Source: Bacteroidota bacterium (GTDB taxonomy: Bacteria > Bacteroidota > Ignavibacteria > Palsa-1295). Taken from it: a stretch of DNA of 54,106 nt. Below the pieces are notes generated by a model. The model saw only the letters and a list, made by a program, of their open reading frames with translations. It searched no databases and had not been told where the DNA came from. A program made the position numbers and the translations under genes. Positions 34,030 to 41,438 of this stretch are shown piece after piece. Location of the stretch: contig JAJPIQ010000048.1 of assembly GCA_021324685.1 (NCBI GenBank), positions 1 through 54,106 on the forward strand. The letters are read 5' to 3'. Numbering within the stretch: the stretch's first letter is position 1; every line of letters starts with the position of its first letter.

Positions 34030-34892
34030 AGAAATATTTCTCTTTTGTAAAAATCGAGCACACGCTGTTTTCGCTGCCGATGATCTATGCGGGGATGGCG
34101 CTTGGCCTTCACGCCGATCGTCTGCAGGGCATGGCGCTCGGCCCTGGTGAGATCGTCCGCATCGGACTCCTGGTTTTGGCGGCTGCCACGGGTGCTAGAA
34201 CGGCGGGCTTTGCCATGAACCGGATTATCGACCGCACGATCGACGCCAAAAATCCGCGCACTTCGATGCGGGAACTTCCGTCGGGTCGGATGCGGCTCTC
34301 GCAGGCCTACTACGTCCTGATCGGTGCACTCGCGTTGTATTTTGCGAGTGCCGCTTCTTTGAACCCGCTTTGCTTTGCTCTATGTCCCATTCCCTTGGCG
34401 GTCTTTTGCATTTATCCGTTTATGAAGCGCTTTACCTCGTTTTCCCACTTCGGGCTTGGTGCCTCACTTGCGTTGGGACCGCTCGGAGCCTACTTTGCGG
34501 TGCGCCCTCAGCTCGACGGAGCGCTGCCGGCCGTGTTGCTTTCTCTTTTTACCTGGCTTTGGGCATCGGGATTCGATATTATTTATTCTACGTCCGACGA
34601 GGCATTCGATAAGCGAGAAGGATTATTTTCGATTCCGGCCCGATTCGGTTCGGGCCGCGCGCTGCAAATTTCCGGATTGATCCATTTCCTTTCGTTTTTC
34701 GTGCTCGTCGGCGTTTATCTCGTCGCGTTTCGGGGCAGTCTTACGGCGGGAACGCTTCTCGCGGTATCCGGGGTGTTGCTTTATCTCGAGCAAAAAAAAT
34801 CGGCCGATGTCGAACTTGCATTCTTCAAGATCAATGCCGTGCTGGGATTTGTGGTCCTGCTATTTGTGATCGTAGGGGTATCACTCGCATGA
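34026..34892 (+). CDS. mqnP: UbiA-like prenyltransferase, MqnP type
   Basis: Integral membrane prenyltransferase of 288 residues with eight to nine helices. The two Asp-rich motifs are NRIIDRTIDAKNPRT (near 66-80) and DIIYSTSDEAFDKREGLFSIPARFG (near 188-212). These match MqnP, which prenylates 1,4-dihydroxy-6-naphthoate in the futalosine menaquinone route, more closely than MenA or UbiA. Position directly before ubiX and ubiD supports this. Overlaps aroQ and ubiX by four bases each. Confidence 0.9.
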   Translation: MKKYFSFVKIEHTLFSLPMIYAGMALGLHADRLQGMALGPGEIVRIGLLVLAAATGARTAGFAMNRIIDRTIDAKNPRTSMRELPSGRMRLSQAYYVLIGALALYFASAASLNPLCFALCPIPLAVFCIYPFMKRFTSFSHFGLGASLALGPLGAYFAVRPQLDGALPAVLLSLFTWLWASGFDIIYSTSDEAFDKREGLFSIPARFGSGRALQISGLIHFLSFFVLVGVYLVAFRGSLTAGTLLAVSGVLLYLEQKKSADVELAFFKINAVLGFVVLLFVIVGVSLA

Positions 34893-35461
34893 CGGAGTCC
34901 ATGCAACGGATTGCCGTCGGCATCACGGGATCGAGCGGGGCGGTCTATGCGATGGACTTCCTTCGGCGGTGCCCGCTCGAAAAGTTTGTCATTGTTTCCA
35001 AGTGGGGCAAAGCGGTCGTGAAAGACGAACTCGGGCTTTCCGATCCGATCGCTCAGCTGGCGCCGCTTTGCAAGAAAATTTTTGCCGATAGCGACCTTAC
35101 GGCTCCGCTGGCATCGGGAACGAACATGTTGGATGCCTTCGTCCTGCTCCCCGCGTCCACGAGCACGATCGGTAAGATCGCCTCCGGCATTGGGGACACG
35201 CTGATCACGCGGACCGCCGCGGTCTGCCTCAAGGAGCGCCGGAAACTTATCCTATGCGTGCGGGAAACTCCGCTGTCGACCGTTACGCTCCGCCAGTGTA
35301 CGGAACTTTCTGCAGCGGGGGCGATCGTCATGCCCATCTCACCGCCGCTCTATTTTGTACCCAAAACGGTGGAGGAATATATTCAGGGATTCGTGAATAA
35401 AGTCCTTTCGCACGTTGGCGTTCATGTCGGAACGGGCTGGCGCGCGGAGGAACTCGAATAA
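34889..35461 (+). CDS. ubiX: Flavin prenyltransferase UbiX
   Basis: Makes prenylated FMN, the cofactor for UbiD decarboxylases; 190 residues. FMN site GITGSSGAVYA near the N-terminus, PASTSTIGKIASGIGDTLITRTAAVCLKE in the middle, and the RETPLSTVTLR segment are diagnostic. Followed by ubiD with a TAATG junction (one-base overlap), so supply of cofactor and enzyme are linked. Confidence 0.95.
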   Translation: MTESMQRIAVGITGSSGAVYAMDFLRRCPLEKFVIVSKWGKAVVKDELGLSDPIAQLAPLCKKIFADSDLTAPLASGTNMLDAFVLLPASTSTIGKIASGIGDTLITRTAAVCLKERRKLILCVRETPLSTVTLRQCTELSAAGAIVMPISPPLYFVPKTVEEYIQGFVNKVLSHVGVHVGTGWRAEELE

Positions 35462-37326
35462 TGGCTTCGGACGAACGCGGATTCGATACGCTGACCCAGT
35501 TCCTCACCCGCCTGGAGCGGGAAGGGGAGTTGCAGCGCATTGGCGTGGAAGTCGATCCGGTGCTCGAAGCGCCCGAAATTGCAGTGCGCGCAATGCGCGA
35601 AGGCCGCAAGGCGCTGCTCTTCGAGCGCATCAAGGGTTCAAAATTTCCGCTCGCGATGAACATCCTGGCGAGCGATCGTCGAATCGAAATCGCGTTAGGC
35701 GATGATCCGGAGCGCCTGGGGACCTCCCTCGTTCATTTGGCTGAGCAGATCTTCCCACCCAAACCCCGCACGCTCTGGAACGCGGCGCGGCCGCTTGCCT
35801 CACGGCTTTTTTCTGCACGCATTCGACGGACGAGCCCTGAAGAACCGCGGCATACGATGGAAACGCCCGATCTGGGGGCATTGCCGGTCCTCCAGACCTG
35901 GCCGGAAGATGCCGGAAAGTTCCTGACCTTGCCACAGGTGTTCACTTACGATCCCGTGACCGGCAAACGGAATGTCGGGATGTATCGGATGCAGGTGTTC
36001 AATTCCCGGGAAACCGGGATGCACTGGCAGATCCAGAAGGGCGGTGGATTTCATTATTACCAGGCCGAAGCCATGCACCGTCCGCTCGAAGTGGCCGTTG
36101 CCGTTGGGACCGATCCGGCGATGCTCATTGCGACCATCGCGCCGTTGCCCGAAGGGATCGATGAAGCTATTTTTGCCGGCTTTTTGCGTGGCCGGCCGAC
36201 CGCCATGCGCAAGGGAATGTCGATCTCGATCGATATCCCGACGAATGCGGAGTTCGTGATCGAGGGAATCGTTCCGCCAGACCTGCGCCGCCTGGAAGGA
36301 CCGTTCGGCGATCATTTCGGGCATTACTCCCATGCCGGAATGTTCCCGGTCTTTCAGGTCCGAGCGATCACTCATCTTTCGAATCCCGTGTTTGCGGCGA
36401 CCGTGGTGGGCAAGCCGCCGATGGAGGATAAGTGGCTGGGCGATGTCAACCAGCTTATTTTAGGGCCGCTCGTGCGGCTCCTGCATCCGGAAGTCCACGA
36501 CCTCTGGGCTTTCTATGAAGCCGGCTTTCATAATTTGCTTGGCATTCGCACGCGGCAACGATACGCCAAGGAAGCGATGAAAACGGCTCTGGGAATTATC
36601 TCGGACGCGCAGCTCTCGCTGACCAAGTGCGCTATTGTCGTCAGCGAGGGGTCGGATAATCGCAATGTTCGTTCGTTACTTCGTGCTATTCGCGATCATT
36701 TCGATCCGCGCTACGACGTCCTCATCCTCCCCAATACGGCGATGGACACGCTCGATTTTACGAGTTATACCATGAATCTGGGAAGTAAAATGGTGCTCGA
36801 CGCGAGCGAAAAATTAAGCGCGACCGCGAGCGGCGGCAGCTATCCCGAGCGTATTCCGAGCCCCTGGTTCGCCAAAACAGGGACCGCGTTCGAACCCCCG
36901 AACAACCTCGATGCGCGAATTGCGGAGTGGACCGTGCTCGAGGACGTCCTCCTCGTCGTAAAGGTATCGGGAACGTTCTCGAACGGCACCGCGCGAGAGA
37001 AGACCATCGGCCACGAGATCGTGGAAAAGCTTACCGCGAAAAGCACCATTGAACGATTGCCGAAGGGGACCAAGATCGTTGCGGCCGTCAGCGAGGATGT
37101 CGACCTTCATAACGATATGGAAGTGATATGGGGAATGTTCACTCGTTTCGATGCCGCGCGCGACGTCATCTTTACCCACTCTTCGCTGGCCGGAAGTACG
37201 GTCGTCAACGAAGGGATCATGGGGATCGACGCGACATGGAAACCGGGTTATCCCAACCCCTGTATCATGCCGGACGAGATCGTGAATACAGTGGACGCAC
37301 ATTGGAAGGAATATGGATTTCGCTGA
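35461..37326 (+). CDS. ubiD: UbiD-family decarboxylase (menaquinone pathway)
   Basis: Prenylated-FMN-dependent decarboxylase of 621 residues. The family block LEGPFGDHFGHYSHAGMFPV near 277-296 contains the Glu and His-rich site, preceded by the metal-site region around residue 185-195. In futalosine-type organisms a UbiD relative removes the carboxylate after MqnP prenylation, which fits the mqnP-ubiX-ubiD order. Length is somewhat above UbiD of E. coli (about 497) and close to the menaquinone UbiD group. The stop overlaps folB (TGATG). Confidence 0.92.
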   Translation: MASDERGFDTLTQFLTRLEREGELQRIGVEVDPVLEAPEIAVRAMREGRKALLFERIKGSKFPLAMNILASDRRIEIALGDDPERLGTSLVHLAEQIFPPKPRTLWNAARPLASRLFSARIRRTSPEEPRHTMETPDLGALPVLQTWPEDAGKFLTLPQVFTYDPVTGKRNVGMYRMQVFNSRETGMHWQIQKGGGFHYYQAEAMHRPLEVAVAVGTDPAMLIATIAPLPEGIDEAIFAGFLRGRPTAMRKGMSISIDIPTNAEFVIEGIVPPDLRRLEGPFGDHFGHYSHAGMFPVFQVRAITHLSNPVFAATVVGKPPMEDKWLGDVNQLILGPLVRLLHPEVHDLWAFYEAGFHNLLGIRTRQRYAKEAMKTALGIISDAQLSLTKCAIVVSEGSDNRNVRSLLRAIRDHFDPRYDVLILPNTAMDTLDFTSYTMNLGSKMVLDASEKLSATASGGSYPERIPSPWFAKTGTAFEPPNNLDARIAEWTVLEDVLLVVKVSGTFSNGTAREKTIGHEIVEKLTAKSTIERLPKGTKIVAAVSEDVDLHNDMEVIWGMFTRFDAARDVIFTHSSLAGSTVVNEGIMGIDATWKPGYPNPCIMPDEIVNTVDAHWKEYGFR

Positions 37327-37679
37327 TGTGGATACGCCTTAAAAATATTCAGGTTTACGCCTATCACGGAGCCCATGCGCACGAGCGGGAGCACGGTGCG
37401 CGCTTCGAGATCGATGTCGAGATCGAGGCCGCGCTCGAAGGCGCCGTTCAACGGGACGATCTGGCGCAGACCATCGATTATGTTCAGGTCCAGGAGACCG
37501 TTGTCGGCATTGCGACGGGAAGACGGTTCCACCTCATCGAATCGCTGGCCGATGCGATCGCCGCTTCGATTATGGAACGGTTTCCAGCGCGCGAGGCCAT
37601 TGTGCGCGTCCGCAAGCCGGGTGTTTCAGCCGGCGTCGTGCTCGATACGATCGAAACAGAATGCCGGAAAACACGCTGA
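37326..37679 (+). CDS. folB: Dihydroneopterin aldolase
   Basis: Folate synthesis enzyme of 117 residues that cleaves dihydroneopterin to 6-hydroxymethyl-dihydropterin. The pattern VYAYHGAHAHEREHGARFEIDVEIE (catalytic Tyr/His and Glu22 region), TIDYVQVQETV and HLIESLADAIA is characteristic. ATG 37326 forms a TGATG junction with the ubiD stop; longer in-frame starts lie inside ubiD and are rejected. folK starts 19 bases before its stop. Confidence 0.93.
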   Translation: MWIRLKNIQVYAYHGAHAHEREHGARFEIDVEIEAALEGAVQRDDLAQTIDYVQVQETVVGIATGRRFHLIESLADAIAASIMERFPAREAIVRVRKPGVSAGVVLDTIETECRKTR

Positions 37680-38176
37680 GTTCCCATCGCGCGTTCATCG
37701 GACTCGGATCGAATCTCGAGCCTCGGCGGGCCTATCTGGACCTCGCGATTCGTGAGCTCTCGACCGTCGGAGAAATCGTACGAATAAGTTCAATCTATCA
37801 AACGGCACCGGTCGGTGGCATTCCGCAACCGGACTATCTGAATGCTGTGTTAGAACTTCGTACGCCGGTGGGACCGCTCGAACTTGCGGCCTCCATGAAG
37901 ACCTTTGAAAAAAAGATCGGGCGTATTTCCCGGCCGCGATGGCACGAGCGGGAGGTCGATCTGGACCTGTTGTTTTACGATGACCTTGTACTGGAATCGT
38001 CGGAGCTTACGGTTCCCCACCCGGAGATCGCGCGTCGCGCCTTTGTACTGGTGCCGATCGCCGAACTCGATCCGATGCTCGAGCATCCCGTCCTGCACAA
38101 GACGGTTGCCGAATTGCGAGATGCGGTCGGCACGTTCGGAGTAACGAAAACAGACTTCGCCCCTACATCAACATGA
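37661..38176 (+). CDS. folK: 2-amino-4-hydroxy-6-hydroxymethyldihydropteridine pyrophosphokinase
   Basis: Transfers pyrophosphate from ATP to hydroxymethyl-dihydropterin; 171 residues. FIGLGSNLEPRRAYLDLA opens the protein; the HPPK signature is REVDLDLLFYDDL near residue 95-110 with the metal-binding Asp pair, followed by VPHPEIARRAFVLVPIAEL. Adjacent to folB in the correct pathway order. A four-base overlap (ATGA) joins it to the kinase gene. Confidence 0.95.
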   Translation: MPENTLSSHRAFIGLGSNLEPRRAYLDLAIRELSTVGEIVRISSIYQTAPVGGIPQPDYLNAVLELRTPVGPLELAASMKTFEKKIGRISRPRWHEREVDLDLLFYDDLVLESSELTVPHPEIARRAFVLVPIAELDPMLEHPVLHKTVAELRDAVGTFGVTKTDFAPTST

Positions 38177-38826
38177 GTTATATTGCCGTCGAAGGACCGA
38201 TCGGAGCCGGGAAGACAACGCTTGCCGAATTGCTCGGCGAGCGACTGCGCGCGAAGCTCGTCCTCGAACAGTTCGAGGAGAATCCGTTCCTCGGGGCTTT
38301 TTATGCCGATCGCCGGCGCTACGCGTTCCAGACGCAGATCTTTTTTCTTCTCTCTCGATACCGGCAGCAACGCGAGCTTTCGCAGACCGACCTGTTCTAT
38401 GAAAACGTCGTGAGCGATTATATCTATGCGCGTGACCGTATCTTCGCCTCTGTTAATTTGACGGAGGAAGAACTTGCGTTATACGATGAAGTCGAATATG
38501 CGCTGGGCAAAACGGTTCCCGATCCCGATGTGGTGATCTACCTCCAGGCCAGCGTAGCGGATCTAATGGAAAGCGTTCATCGGCGTGGGCGCGAGTTCGA
38601 GCAGCCGATCTCCGAAGAATATCTAACGAAAGTCGTCGAAGCGTACAACGATTATTTTTTTCACTATCGCGAATCTCGCCTCATCGTCGTCGAAGCACAG
38701 AACATCGACTTCCTGACACAACCGCAGGAAGTCGACCGGCTGCTCGCTGCGATCTATCGCAATCCACATCCGCCCGTCGAATATCTGACGGCGCCTCGCT
38801 CCGTTCCTTTCTTTTCTCAGGATTGA
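38173..38826 (+). CDS. Deoxynucleoside kinase (dNK family)
   Basis: Phosphorylates a deoxynucleoside for salvage; 217 residues. P-loop VEGPIGAGKTTLAE begins at residue 6; the substrate/Glu region EENPFLGAFYADRRRYAFQTQIFFL near 36-60; DLFYENVVSDYIYARDRIFA supplies the DRS/T-like catalytic motif (here SDY); VHRRGREFEQPIS is the lid. Most resembles bacterial deoxyadenosine/deoxyguanosine kinases; specificity is not readable. Last of the folate-linked block. Confidence 0.88.
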   Translation: MSYIAVEGPIGAGKTTLAELLGERLRAKLVLEQFEENPFLGAFYADRRRYAFQTQIFFLLSRYRQQRELSQTDLFYENVVSDYIYARDRIFASVNLTEEELALYDEVEYALGKTVPDPDVVIYLQASVADLMESVHRRGREFEQPISEEYLTKVVEAYNDYFFHYRESRLIVVEAQNIDFLTQPQEVDRLLAAIYRNPHPPVEYLTAPRSVPFFSQD

Positions 38827-38856
38827 CGTTTTTCGCAGCTTACGTGTTGCAGCATC

Positions 38857-39075
38857 ATGGCCCGGCTTATCGAGATCGCATTTTTCGCATTAATTATTTT
38901 TTGGGGATATCGCCGTGTCGTGGCGCCATTTCAGCATGGCTTTAAAGAGCGCGAACGGGAACGGCAGGCCGAACGTCAGCGAGAAAACGAGCGGCGTGGC
39001 TGGCGCGACGTAACGGCATACTCTCGCATCGACCGCGCCAGTGCTAAAGACGCCGAATTCAAAGACCTCCAATAG
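38857..39075 (+). CDS. Small single-span membrane protein
   Basis: A 72-residue protein with one N-terminal membrane helix (IEIAFFALIIFWGYRRVV) and a highly charged cytoplasmic tail in which Arg and Glu alternate (ERERERQAERQRENERR). Looks like the short DUF4834-type proteins of Bacteroidota, a resemblance I cannot confirm. Thirty bases after the kinase gene and fourteen before the OmpA gene, so it may be the last member of either transcript. Confidence 0.65.
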   Translation: MARLIEIAFFALIIFWGYRRVVAPFQHGFKERERERQAERQRENERRGWRDVTAYSRIDRASAKDAEFKDLQ

Positions 39076-39089
39076 TTTTTCTTTTTCGC

Positions 39090-41162
39090 ATGACCGCCCC
39101 CTCGTTCTATTGGAAGTATCTTCGCGTGCTTCTGCCGCTGATCCTTTTTTTCCTGACAAACTCCCTTCTGTATGCCCAGCACGTCGAATGGGCAAGCCAG
39201 CTCATCGACTTTTCGTCGCAAAAAAGTGAAAAGCAGTATAGCGCGGCACAAGTGCTCGGTAAGCCGAACGCGTGCCCGGCTACCGGCGACAGCCCGTGTG
39301 CCTGGCGCCCCGCCAGCGATCCCGATATGGGTATGCAGGAAGAGTGGGTGAAGGTCGGCTTCGACGAACCGATGAAAATTCAACAGGTCGCCGTGGCCGA
39401 GAACTTTTATCCCGGTGCCATCGAAAAAGTTATTCTTTACGACGACCGGGACCGTCCGCGCGATTCGGGAATTTTCGCGCCGCACTTCGATGGGATCAAT
39501 GCCAAGGTCTGGAGTTGGCGCTTTATGCCGAGGACGATGTATGCCGTGGCGGCGGTCCGGATCGTGCTCCAGCCGGGACTCGTACAGGGACCGAATGAGA
39601 TCGATGCCATTGCGATCTCCGATGGGACCGAGGCCGTCCAGGCGGAGATCAATGTCGCGCCGAACGTGAACGTCGGCGTGCGCGAGAATCTGGGGCCCAA
39701 TATCAACTCGCCCTACGATGAAGTGCTGCCGGTGATCTCGCCGGACGGTAAAACGCTCTTCGTCGATCGCAAAAATCACCCGCAAAATTTCAGGCGTCCC
39801 GCGCAGGACATGGCGGACACGAATTCGTTCGATAACATCTGGTACTCCACACAGGACGCCGACGGCAATTGGACACCGCTCAAAAATATCGGCCCGCTCC
39901 TCAATAATGGCTATGGGACCTTCGTCCAAAGCGTAACGCCGGACGGGAACACGCTGCTCATCGGCGGGACGTACACGCCGAAAGGCGAGGCGGGCCCGCC
40001 CCATTTCGGGCTCTGGCTGACGCACCGCATCGCCGATGGATGGAGCTATCCCGACGAAGTCATTGTCCGGAACTATTATACTCGCGCGGCCTTCGTTAAT
40101 TTCTGCCTTTCGAACGACGGGCGCACCATCATTTTAAGCCTCGATCGCGAGGATTCCTTCGGCGCAAAAGACATGTACGTCAGTTTTCGGCAACCCGATG
40201 GCACATGGTCGGCCCCGAAAAATCTCGGGCCCGATTTAAATACGGCCGCCGATGAAGACACGCCGTTCCTTGCATCGGACGGCAAAACACTTTATTTCGC
40301 TTCCAACGGCTTTGCCGGATATGGCTCGACGGACATGTATATCTCGCGCCGATTGGACTCGACCTGGCAGCATTGGAGCGAACCGCAAAATCTGGGGCCG
40401 CAGGTGAATACGGCCGGATGGGACGCCTATTATACCGTTCCCGCCTCGGGAGAATATGCCTATTTCGTTTCGACCGAAAATACGTTCGGCATGGGCGATA
40501 TCTTTCGCGCAAAACTTCCCGAACAGCTCCGCCCGAAGCCCGTCGTCCTCGTAAGTGGAAAAGTGCTCGATGCCAAGACCGGAAAACCGGTGACCGCCGA
40601 CATTCATTATGAGAACCTGACGACCGGCAAAGACATCGGCAGCGCGCGCACCAGTCCCGGGACCGGAGCCTACAAGATCGCGCTTCCGGCGGGGGAAGTT
40701 TATGGTTATCGCGCCGAAGCGCCCGGATATATTCCGATCAGCGAGAATCTCGATGTCACGAACGCCCAGGAATATCAGGAACTCCAGCGCGACCTAACGC
40801 TGGTGCCGATCGAAAAAGGGGAGACCGTGCGGCTGAACAATATCTTTTTCGAGACGGCCAAGGCCGATCTCCGGTCCGAGTCCTTTGCCGAGCTCGACCG
40901 CATCGTGCAGGTACTGAACGACAATCCCCATATGGAGATCGCCATCGCCGGACATACGGACAATGTGGGAACTCCGGCCTTTAACAAGCAGCTCTCCGAA
41001 GCCCGCGCAACGGCAGTGGAAAATTACCTGATCCAAAAAGGTATTTCCCCGAAACGCCTGCGGGTTCAGGGCTTTGGCGATTCCAAACCGGTAGCCAGCA
41101 ACGACAACGAACAGGGCCGCCAACAAAACCGAAGGGTCGAGTTCACCATCACGAAGCAGTAG
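39090..41162 (+). CDS. OmpA-family protein with PD40-type repeats
   Basis: Exported protein of 690 residues. A signal peptide ends near LLYAQ. An N-terminal discoidin-like region (about 40-185) is followed by a PD40-type propeller whose units repeat the pattern PV/F-SPDGKTLF... (VISPDGKTLFVDR, SVTPDGNTLLIGG, CLSNDGRTIILSL, FLASDGKTLYFAS) over about 200-470. Next is a carboxypeptidase-regulatory-like beta sandwich (about 480-570) and a C-terminal OmpA domain (NIFFETAKADLRSES, IAGHTDNVG, SEARATAVENYL, NRRVEFTI) that binds peptidoglycan. This order is common in Bacteroidota outer-membrane proteins, including PorE of the T9SS machinery, though equivalence cannot be shown here. Confidence 0.88.
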   Translation: MTAPSFYWKYLRVLLPLILFFLTNSLLYAQHVEWASQLIDFSSQKSEKQYSAAQVLGKPNACPATGDSPCAWRPASDPDMGMQEEWVKVGFDEPMKIQQVAVAENFYPGAIEKVILYDDRDRPRDSGIFAPHFDGINAKVWSWRFMPRTMYAVAAVRIVLQPGLVQGPNEIDAIAISDGTEAVQAEINVAPNVNVGVRENLGPNINSPYDEVLPVISPDGKTLFVDRKNHPQNFRRPAQDMADTNSFDNIWYSTQDADGNWTPLKNIGPLLNNGYGTFVQSVTPDGNTLLIGGTYTPKGEAGPPHFGLWLTHRIADGWSYPDEVIVRNYYTRAAFVNFCLSNDGRTIILSLDREDSFGAKDMYVSFRQPDGTWSAPKNLGPDLNTAADEDTPFLASDGKTLYFASNGFAGYGSTDMYISRRLDSTWQHWSEPQNLGPQVNTAGWDAYYTVPASGEYAYFVSTENTFGMGDIFRAKLPEQLRPKPVVLVSGKVLDAKTGKPVTADIHYENLTTGKDIGSARTSPGTGAYKIALPAGEVYGYRAEAPGYIPISENLDVTNAQEYQELQRDLTLVPIEKGETVRLNNIFFETAKADLRSESFAELDRIVQVLNDNPHMEIAIAGHTDNVGTPAFNKQLSEARATAVENYLIQKGISPKRLRVQGFGDSKPVASNDNEQGRQQNRRVEFTITKQ

Positions 41163-41174
41163 GATCTTTTATAA

Positions 41175-41223
41175 TGTAGAACATGCTTTAGCTTGTTCTT
41201 TGGGTATTTTCAAAATAAGTGTT
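41175..41223. repeat. Palindromic intergenic repeat, copy 1
   Basis: Contains the interrupted palindrome GAACATGCTTTAGCTTGTTC (41179-41198) followed by a partly conserved tail ending ATAAGTGTT. A second copy lies 189 bases downstream in the same orientation. Confidence 0.85.
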
Positions 41224-41363
41224 GTATGTTGCTCTATATCAGTGAAGAGACGCCCTTCAGCATGAAAAGCATGTCGAAATCAGTCTGAAACAGCCTATGG
41301 TAAAATTTTGTGGATAAAATGTGCGATACTTTTTGTCCCTTTAAGAGTCTTCTTATAGGAGCT

Positions 41364-41410
41364 TGTAGAACATGCTTTAGCTTGTTCTCTTGCTTTTCAA
41401 GATAAGTGTT
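41364..41410. repeat. Palindromic intergenic repeat, copy 2
   Basis: Same 20-base palindrome at 41368-41387 and same ATAAGTGTT tail, with a slightly shorter middle. It ends 28 bases before the start of the large secreted protein gene; the 276-base spacer otherwise contains no gene I can support. Confidence 0.85.
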
Positions 41411-41438
41411 TGTTCCGTCCACTTAAAATTGGTGTGTT

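Noticed and set aside
34026-37326. Ubiquinone (UbiA/UbiX/UbiD) pathway
   Set aside because: The prenyltransferase has MqnP-type motifs and this phylum normally makes menaquinone, so a futalosine-route role is preferred.
38976-40025. Minus-strand open frame of 349 codons opposite the OmpA gene
   Set aside because: The plus strand encodes a full PD40/OmpA protein here; the antisense translation is low in hydrophobic cores and has no recognisable motif.
41163-41438. Insertion sequence remnant
   Set aside because: No transposase frame, terminal inverted repeats or target duplication could be found; only the two palindromic repeats are seen.
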